Source of the DNA: a virus
Length of the DNA stretch: 64,000 bases
Reading direction: 5' to 3' (one strand)
Virus record (IMG/VR): IMGVR_UViG_3300037087_000046
Coordinates: 1 to 64,000 of that record
The notes beneath the pieces were generated by a model. It was not told where the DNA came from, did not search any database, and saw only the letters and a list, made by a program, of their open reading frames with translations. This document shows positions 59,520-64,000 of the stretch, in pieces. Both the position numbers and the translations under genes were made by a program. How positions within the stretch are numbered: position 1 is the stretch's first letter; the number at the start of each line of letters is the position of its first letter.

Positions 59520-59741
59520 TTAGAGTACCTCATCAAAAAACGATTGTGGTTTTGTGCCGCATTCCCGCCCATCAAGCCACTTGTTAATATGGCGGGTGGT
59601 TGTTACGCTCCATTTGTGTTCCGTGCGGTAGCAAGTGTCATCATTCATACAGATTGCAACAGGTGTTTGATAAGATACGAACACGGTCCCAAGTTTTGTA
59701 ACAACTTCTGTTTGATTTGCTGCAAGTAGTTTAATTTTCAT
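59520..59741 (-). CDS. DUF8033-like small protein
   Basis: A 73-residue protein with GTVFVSYQTPVAI and KWSVTTTRHINKWL, similar to a phage domain I recall as DUF8033. Function is unknown. Confidence 0.55.
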   Translation of the reverse strand: MKIKLLAANQTEVVTKLGTVFVSYQTPVAICMNDDTCYRTEHKWSVTTTRHINKWLDGRECGTKPQSFFDEVL

Positions 59742-59744
59742 GGT

Positions 59745-59813
59745 TTAAAACCCTTTCATAAGTTTTTGTGCATCCAAGATGTTTTGCCTCATACCATAAA
59801 ACCTTTGTTTCAT
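59745..59813 (-). CDS. 22-residue peptide with strong ribosome site
   Basis: AAAGGAG lies 6 bases before the ATG. Basic and helical. It fits between coupled genes. Confidence 0.45.
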   Translation of the reverse strand: MKQRFYGMRQNILDAQKLMKGF

Positions 59814-59824
59814 AATGTTCTCCT

Positions 59825-59926
59825 TTATACTATTCGGTATTGTCCAGCATCATTCATTTCTGCGATGCCATAATGCACCATGCGCAATACATTGTCAAGC
59901 ATTATTTTATCAAATGTTATCCACAT
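59825..59926 (-). CDS. 33-residue peptide
   Basis: ATG one base after the previous stop, with GGGAG upstream. Contains MVHYGIAEMNDAGQY, a hydrophobic-polar pattern. A TTGACA/ATTATG pair inside it (59869-59898, - strand) is also 18 bp apart and might be a promoter. Confidence 0.5.
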   Translation of the reverse strand: MWITFDKIMLDNVLRMVHYGIAEMNDAGQYRIV

Positions 59927-59927
59927 A

Positions 59928-60104
59928 TTAGTTACTCCCTAAGAGTTTTACCGCTATCCTCATGGCGCGGTTTTCATACGCCTTAATATCCGCTATACGC
60001 CGTATTGCTAATGGCATCTCTGCCATTGCTTCAGGCATGCCTTGGAGCATGCGCAACACCATACATCTGTTCTTAATATCATGCGCAATTTTGAGTCTGG
60101 ACAT
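59928..60104 (-). CDS. Small helical protein
   Basis: The start at 60104 is preceded by AAAGGAA. 58 residues, helical, basic. First gene of a leftward sub-operon after a large non-coding gap. Confidence 0.55.
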   Translation of the reverse strand: MSRLKIAHDIKNRCMVLRMLQGMPEAMAEMPLAIRRIADIKAYENRAMRIAVKLLGSN

Positions 60105-60214
60105 TTTGTGGGTTCCTTTCGTGTCCTTCCCCCGCACCCCGCACCCACTACTAAGCAAGTGGCGTGCCAAGTTCTAAACAAAGTTAAGTGCAACAAAATC
60201 AATGCTTTACGTAA

Positions 60215-60258
60215 AATAGAAAAACCGCATTGTGTCCAAAGAAAAAGACACTGTGCGG
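60215..60258 (-). terminator. Leftward intrinsic terminator
   Basis: Arms CCGCACAGTGTC/GACACAATGCGG (60225-60236 with 60247-60258) pair over 10 of 12 positions around a 10-base loop. On the - strand a TTTTTCTATTTT tail follows. It would stop transcripts coming from the 60.6-62.1 kb genes. Confidence 0.65.
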
Positions 60259-60317
60259 CAAGGAAAACGTAGAACGTTGAAGTTGTTGTACTTAGGTGTG
60301 TCTAAAAATAAAGACAC
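60232..60317. promoter_or_regulatory. Two spaced GTGTC-N10-GACAC inverted repeats
   Basis: GTGTC...GACAC at 60232-60251 and again at 60298-60317, each with an A-rich 10-base spacer. Another GGACAC follows at about 60341. The first also forms part of the terminator stem. Repetition suggests a protein-binding site. Confidence 0.5.
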
Positions 60318-60368
60318 AAAATGCGTTATTCCAAAAGTTTGGACACATTACAGGGCTTGCGCTACAAT

Positions 60369-60448
60369 GGCACGCTGGCACGCTGGCACGCTGGCACGCT
60401 GGCACGCTGGCACGCTGGCACGCTGGCACGCTGGCACGCTGGCACGCT
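60369..60448. repeat. Ten exact tandem copies of GGCACGCT
   Basis: An 80-bp perfect array of the 8-bp unit GGCACGCT, in a gap of about 500 bases between leftward genes. The unit is not a multiple of three and no ribosome site leads into it, so it is unlikely to be coding. Iterons or a protein-binding array are possible. Confidence 0.95.
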
Positions 60449-60630
60449 GGCGCAATAAAACATTCATTGTTAGCATACTAATACGTCTTTTGTCATTATA
60501 CTTACTGTTTTTGTTTTCACAAGGGGGTGGGAGGGTTATTTTTGCTTACCAATTGGGTTTTGGCACGGGAAATGCTCCTACACCCTATTTGCGGATAGCC
60601 GGAATTTTTTAAATGGCAATAACTAAATGG

Positions 60631-60813
60631 TTAGCGTGGAATCTCCATCCAGTGTGTTACACCTTTAATCACTAAGGACTCTTCAAAGTCGGGGTGGATT
60701 AAATAAAAATAGTCCTCTTCTGAATATGCCCCAACATAATACCATGCCCCACACTTCAGTAGGACATCATCCCCTATGAAGGGTAAAACATCATTTACGC
60801 TAATCCAGTTCAT
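60631..60813 (-). CDS. DUF551 protein
   Basis: A 60-residue protein: opening NWISVNDVLP, then GDDVLLKCGAWYYVGAY, closing VTHWMEIPR, a clear DUF551 layout. The ATG overlaps the upstream gene. Function is unknown. Confidence 0.75.
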   Translation of the reverse strand: MNWISVNDVLPFIGDDVLLKCGAWYYVGAYSEEDYFYLIHPDFEESLVIKGVTHWMEIPR

Positions 60814-60908
60814 AGTTTTTCTTTCAGTGTCTTGTTAATGGCACAGAGTGTATTATTTATTAGCCAAAGGGAAACAACAATACAGCATAGTTGGAACTCA
60901 ATCATCAT
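60810..60908 (-). CDS. 32-residue membrane peptide
   Basis: Starts ATGATG overlapping the DUF551-like stop. One Cys-rich hydrophobic span (CCIVVSLWLINN). Coupled at both ends. Confidence 0.55.
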   Translation of the reverse strand: MMIEFQLCCIVVSLWLINNTLCAINKTLKEKL

Positions 60909-61084
60909 TTAGGCTCCTTCGGCATGGGAAACCAGTATTCTACTTCAACGTCTGAACCATATTCAGTTTCTTCCCAGTATTCACCATTCCATTTACCATA
61001 ACACGCTTCCCCTGATTCAGTACTGATGATAACCTGTTTACCAATAGCGGGTTGTTTTTCTTGTGCATCAATCCAAGTGTTCAT
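60905..61084 (-). CDS. DUF551-like protein
   Basis: A 59-residue protein: NTWIDAQEKQPAIGKQVIIS, ACYGKWNGEYWEE, and closing VEYWFPMPKEP, the DUF551 pattern. Third member in the window. Function is unknown. Confidence 0.7.
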   Translation of the reverse strand: MNTWIDAQEKQPAIGKQVIISTESGEACYGKWNGEYWEETEYGSDVEVEYWFPMPKEPK

Positions 61085-61386
61085 CTCGAATAACTAACCC
61101 AACAAACACACAGGTTTTCAGTTTTATACCAAGGCAGGTCAACGTTATTATTTTTGCACCATTCTCTCATCCCCCCGTTCTGCCAATCCAGTTCTTCATC
61201 AAACCAAGAGCACTCAAGAAACCACGGGCGACGAACCCTGAGCCATTCTTTCACATCCCGTATTGTACCCTTAAAAGATTCCCCGATGTATGATTTTTGA
61301 AGCACGGGGTAGTCAACGTCACTTATTTGTACACAAACCACGGTACATTCACCATTACTATTGCCCCAAAACAGCATTCTGTTCAT
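61081..61386 (-). CDS. Hypothetical protein
   Basis: From ATG 61386, 101 residues, Trp/Cys rich (RRPWFLECSWFDEELDW). Overlaps both neighbours. Function is unknown. Confidence 0.6.
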   Translation of the reverse strand: MNRMLFWGNSNGECTVVCVQISDVDYPVLQKSYIGESFKGTIRDVKEWLRVRRPWFLECSWFDEELDWQNGGMREWCKNNNVDLPWYKTENLCVCWVSYSR

Positions 61387-61591
61387 CTCGAAGCCTTTCA
61401 TATTCCTGTCCAAGTGGGGTCAGAACTTTACGTGGTGTAGCCTTACCATAATCATAAATCAGAACGTGGTCATCACAATCATGTACGGCCTTGTAATATG
61501 TTACGTTATGCTTATAAGGTGTACAACCAAAATAGAATAGAAAAAGTATGCATGTAAAATAACTAATAACAACAAAAACCTTAAATATCAA
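61358..61591 (-). CDS. Small membrane or lipoprotein-like protein
   Basis: A 77-residue protein beginning TTG. An N-terminal hydrophobic span with a lipobox-like LFYFGC (Cys at about 23), then a polar part ending in a charged helix. May be an exported lipoprotein. Function is unknown. Confidence 0.5.
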   Translation of the reverse strand: MIFKVFVVISYFTCILFLFYFGCTPYKHNVTYYKAVHDCDDHVLIYDYGKATPRKVLTPLGQEYERLRDEQNAVLGQ

Positions 61592-61641
61592 GCGGTGTAA
61601 TCTCCATCCAGTTGTTTTAGTACCGATTCATGTTTCTATGA

Positions 61642-61752
61642 CTAAATGTCCAAGTTGTTCCCTCTGTAACAACAATCTGTCGGATTGCCCCACATATACC
61701 CGGCTTTTTCATAATACACTGTCGGGAACGCGTCTCGGTGTTTACAGGTCAT
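61642..61752 (-). CDS. 36-residue Cys-containing peptide
   Basis: Starts inside the end of the upstream gene (11-base overlap). Includes MTCKHRD and DCCYRGNN. Possibly metal-binding. Function is unknown. Confidence 0.5.
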   Translation of the reverse strand: MTCKHRDAFPTVYYEKAGYMWGNPTDCCYRGNNLDI

Positions 61753-62146
61753 TTAAAGCTTCTTTCTTATTAGTCCCCTGCACAGTGCCAAGAACCAACT
61801 CAATAGCAATTTTCTCTGCTACAATGGTGATGCACCGTTCAATTATATCAGACATAATTTTACCTGACATGTGCAGACCCACCAAATCATGGTCAGTGAT
61901 TTCAACCACATGGTCTTTCCCATTGAAAGTAAACTTATACACCAAAGACATGTAAAAATCTTTATGGTATTCATAAAGATTACCCAAAATCAGGTCTGGA
62001 GTATAAGCAGTCAACACAAGATTCCGCATTATTTTGTCTTTTAGGGAATCTAACTCATTCAAACTGGACGAAGTGTTAGGGGTATGGATGTCTACCTTTT
62101 GTGGATAATTTGGTGCAGTGTGTACGTTATAGAAGTTATTAAACAT
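61742..62146 (-). CDS. First gene of the leftward array, hypothetical
   Basis: A 134-residue protein. Polar N-terminus, then a beta-rich core (YMSLVYKFTFNGKDHVVEI) and a helix (IIERCITIVAEKIAIEL). Directly behind a good - strand promoter, so probably the most strongly expressed of the block. No family recognised. Confidence 0.65.
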   Translation of the reverse strand: MFNNFYNVHTAPNYPQKVDIHTPNTSSSLNELDSLKDKIMRNLVLTAYTPDLILGNLYEYHKDFYMSLVYKFTFNGKDHVVEITDHDLVGLHMSGKIMSDIIERCITIVAEKIAIELVLGTVQGTNKKEALNDL

Positions 62147-62175
62147 GTCTTGTCCTTTCGCAAACTACGAGATAG

Positions 62176-62205
62176 ACTATAGCACGCTACAATCTAATTT
62201 GTCAA
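62176..62205 (-). promoter_or_regulatory. Leftward promoter next to inverted repeat B
   Basis: On the - strand TTGACA (62205-62200), 18 bp, TATAGT (62181-62176), with a TAGCGTGCTA palindrome in the spacer. It starts 11 bp from the end of the 257-bp repeat, matching the arrangement at copy A. Confidence 0.8.
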
Positions 62206-62216
62206 GTCCAATTTTG

Positions 62217-62473
62217 CCCTAATTTCTCACTGATTTTGGGTAACAGGATTTTACCTGAAAAGTAACCCAAATCCTGATCGTTTTTTGGATGAGTCAGTGC
62301 CAAAAAGTAAAACGATCAGTAAAACGATCAGTGATTTTGCTAAGAAAAAGTCCATTCCTGATCAAATTACTGATTTAAGATCATTTTTAGCATTCTAGCC
62401 CACTAGAAAAATATGTGTTATATATATGAAAATGTAGAGTAGGGATTTTTGGGCAAAATCAGTGAATTGCGTC
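62217..62473. repeat. 257-bp inverted repeat, copy B
   Basis: Reverse-complement partner of 23835-24091, about 38 kb away. Same length, same flanking arrangement, five GATC sites (62276, 62314, 62326, 62360, 62379). Differences are clustered near the middle and right third. Confidence 0.9.
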
Positions 62474-62489
62474 TTAAATTTTATAGTCT

Positions 62490-62521
62490 ATCCAACGAGT
62501 TGGATAGACTATATCCTTATG
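62490..62521. promoter_or_regulatory. 15-bp-arm perfect palindrome
   Basis: TATAGTCTATCCAAC and its exact complement around a GA centre. It contains the TAGACT -10 sequence but has no good -35, so activator-dependent late promoter or operator is possible. Confidence 0.65.
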
Positions 62522-62595
62522 CCATCAGCAATGCCCTTTCCAGACGTTTGTAGCCACTTTAAGTCAATATGCGTGTGTATGGGCGTACAGAGCCA

Positions 62596-62619
62596 ATAAG
62601 ACCCTGAAAAGGGTCTTAT
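62596..62619 (+). terminator. Hairpin in the late leader region
   Basis: ATAAGACCC/GGGTCTTAT with a TGAAAA loop. No T-run follows directly. It may pause or attenuate the rightward transcript. Confidence 0.45.
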
Positions 62620-62754
62620 CACAACCTTTTACTTTTTCGTCGAAAAATATAAATTCATGCCTACTTTCGTTTTAGCGTGTTTTTTGTATTACTATATATG
62701 AAACTCTTCAACCAGAAGAGTTGCCCCAGAGGGGGACTACGCCGGATGGCATAT

Positions 62755-62792
62755 GGCACACCCGCCTATTAATAGGCGGGTGTGCCTTTTTA
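62755..62792 (+). terminator. Strong terminator just before the small-terminase-like gene
   Basis: GGCACACCCGCCTATT and its exact complement, then TTTTT. It ends only 13 bases before the ATG of the next gene. A hairpin CCCC-AGA-GGGG at 62723-62733 lies upstream. An attenuator for the structural operon is likely. Confidence 0.85.
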
Positions 62793-62804
62793 TGAAAGAC
62801 ACCC

Positions 62805-63368
62805 ATGAAACGGATTTTCAACCCCAAGACAAACCAATATGAGTGGGTTCAGGACACTGAACTAAGGCGGGTAACAGACCCTGAAGACCCTCGGCGCTGT
62901 CAAGGCTCTTTCAAGAATGGGCAGTGCCCTCATGTGGCAGTAGAGGGTAGCAAGTATTGTCGGATGCACGGCGGGTGGCGAGCAGCGGTTGCCAAGGAGA
63001 AGTCGGATATGGCGGAATACCTGAAGGGCAGATGGGCGGAAGAAATAAAAACGCTATCAGAGAATGATGGTGTATACAGTTTAAAGCAGAACATTGGGGT
63101 ATTGACCCTATTGATTGAGAAGATTATGGGGGATTGCAATAGCAATGCGGACTTGATTGCTCGCAATGCCTCTATCAGCGATTTGGTTGTGAAGTGTGAC
63201 AAATTGGTAACGAGTTGTAGTAAATTGCAGAAGGACTTGGGAGAGCATCTTGACCGTGGCACAGTTATGAGAATGGCTGATGCTTGTATTGCGGTTATTG
63301 GGAAGTACATTACAGACCCTGAAGAAATTGAATCTGCATCCAATGAGATTTTGGAGTCAATAAAATAA
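62805..63368 (+). CDS. Terminase small subunit-like protein with an N-terminal zinc motif
   Basis: A 187-residue protein. The N-terminal domain has RRCQGSFKNGQCPHVAVEGS followed by YCRMHGG, a Cys/His zinc motif seen in phage small terminases and related packaging proteins. The rest is long helices and ends acidic. First gene of a rightward structural operon. Without the large terminase in view the call is tentative. Confidence 0.55.
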   Translation: MKRIFNPKTNQYEWVQDTELRRVTDPEDPRRCQGSFKNGQCPHVAVEGSKYCRMHGGWRAAVAKEKSDMAEYLKGRWAEEIKTLSENDGVYSLKQNIGVLTLLIEKIMGDCNSNADLIARNASISDLVVKCDKLVTSCSKLQKDLGEHLDRGTVMRMADACIAVIGKYITDPEEIESASNEILESIK

Positions 63369-63730
63369 TGACAGCAGCCGCATGGGAATTGGTTATAGAG
63401 CAGGGGGTAACTTTTACAGACACCCTTACATTTTGGCAGGACGAAGCCCATACAGTCCCATTTGACATATCAGACTATGATTTTACTGGTTCGGCTCGTT
63501 CTGCCGCAACTGCTTATGAGAAATGGGTAGACTTTGACTATACAAAGACAAATTCAAACACACTTGTAATGTCAGTCATTATCCCGTTTGATGCAGAATA
63601 TGTAACTGGTAAACGGTTTGACACCTATACGGTAGGTGTTTGGGACACTATTATGTCCAAATCCGGTGAAATAGTACGAGTTTTTAATGGGACATTGAAG
63701 ATTAGTCCGGGAGTAACCCGCAGTGTTTAA
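63368..63730 (+). CDS. BppU-like baseplate / tail protein
   Basis: A 120-residue protein starting at the last base of the previous stop. N-terminal ELVIEQGVTFTDTLTFW followed by DFTGSARSAA resembles the N-terminal domain of phage upper-baseplate and fibre-anchoring proteins. Directly followed by a fibre-like gene. Confidence 0.6.
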   Translation: MTAAAWELVIEQGVTFTDTLTFWQDEAHTVPFDISDYDFTGSARSAATAYEKWVDFDYTKTNSNTLVMSVIIPFDAEYVTGKRFDTYTVGVWDTIMSKSGEIVRVFNGTLKISPGVTRSV

Positions 63731-64000
63731 TATTACTGAAACTCCTGGTACAACCATTTATGTAAACAGTGACTCCGCTGGAGACCTTAAACTTGTTCAG
63801 GTAGCCTTGGGAAGTTCTGGTACGGATTTGCCCTCTCAATCTGGTAACAGTGGTAAGGTGCTTGGGACGGATGGTGCAGACCTTTCTTGGGTAGACCCAA
63901 GTGGACTACCGGAACAATCTGGTAATGCTGGTAAGGTACTTGGAACGGATGGGTCAGATTTATCATGGGTAGCCCAAACGGGGGGTGGTAGCAGTTTACC
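63723..64000 (+). CDS. Tail fibre protein, 3' end outside the window
   Basis: The frame starts at GTG 63723 and overlaps the previous stop. It holds two tandem units of QSGN(S/A)GKVLGTDGxDLSWV, a repeat common in phage tail fibres. It runs off the right edge of the window. Confidence 0.75.
   Translation, partial: MFNITETPGTTIYVNSDSAGDLKLVQVALGSSGTDLPSQSGNSGKVLGTDGADLSWVDPSGLPEQSGNAGKVLGTDGSDLSWVAQTGGGSSL

Noticed and set aside
59869-59898. A - strand TTGACA-N18-ATTATG promoter
   Set aside because: It lies inside a small coding frame, has a weak -10 and no palindrome; kept only as a note on that gene.
60232-60612. A 126-codon + strand ORF including repeated ARWHAGTL units
   Set aside because: The repeat is an artefact of the 8-bp DNA array read in three frames. 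There is no ribosome site, and it opposes the surrounding - strand genes.

Overview
The window is part of the genome of a tailed double-stranded DNA phage, probably a lytic siphovirus. Tail, tail-tip and receptor-binding genes stand at both edges. In between are a complete phage replication set, an endolysin, anaerobic nucleotide metabolism and dozens of tightly overlapping small genes. I see no integrase, recognisable repressor, rRNA or host housekeeping gene. The anaerobic ribonucleotide reductase pair (NrdD/NrdG) suggests a host that lives without oxygen at least part of the time. Promoters look like bacterial housekeeping-sigma promoters, and no phage RNA polymerase is present.

Layout. 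(1) 1-12.5 kb, + strand: minor tail and tail-tip proteins, two Asp-box/kelch-like receptor-binding proteins in a duplicated and recombined cassette, a zinc protein, two cysteine-hydrolase-like proteins and several glycosyltransferases. It ends at a bidirectional terminator at 12.53 kb. (2) 12.5-23.8 kb, - strand: DnaQ-like exonuclease, dNMP kinase, a Tad2-like (DUF2829) protein, a Dam-type adenine methyltransferase, a three-gene kinase/PP2C/vWA cassette like the TerY-P triad, an isochorismatase-fold hydrolase and a primase-helicase. (3) 23.8-24.3 kb: a divergent control region with a 257-bp element and several promoters. (4) 24.3-54.2 kb, + strand: two ParB-like proteins, a SNF2-type helicase, a family A DNA polymerase, VRR-NUC and PD-(D/E)XK nucleases, a sigma-like factor, a lysozyme, ThyX, a free-standing ATP-cone protein, an RNA ligase, nucleotide enzymes, NrdD with an intein, an RlmN/Cfr-like radical SAM protein and NrdG. 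(5) 54.2-54.8 kb: a convergent non-coding region. (6) 54.8-62.1 kb, - strand: small phage proteins of mostly unknown function, an alanine-repeat protein, three DUF551-type proteins and regulatory repeats. (7) 62.1-62.8 kb: a second divergent control region carrying the same 257-bp element in inverted orientation. (8) 62.8-64 kb, + strand: a small-terminase-like protein, a baseplate-type protein and the start of a tail fibre.

Two things tie the region together. The 257-bp inverted repeats at about 23.96 kb and 62.35 kb each abut an inward-facing promoter and bracket a 38-kb block. Each also contains five GATC sites, while the phage encodes a Dam-type methyltransferase. Second, a dispersed promoter family (TTGACA, exactly 18 bp, then a -10 usually TAGACT) recurs in short intergenic gaps. 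Several copies carry a perfect palindrome (AGTCTAACGTGTTAGACT or a variant) over the -10, which looks like an operator regulon.

Assignments rest on reading the sequence and remembered family motifs. No database search was possible, so names for small proteins and all RNA structures are provisional.
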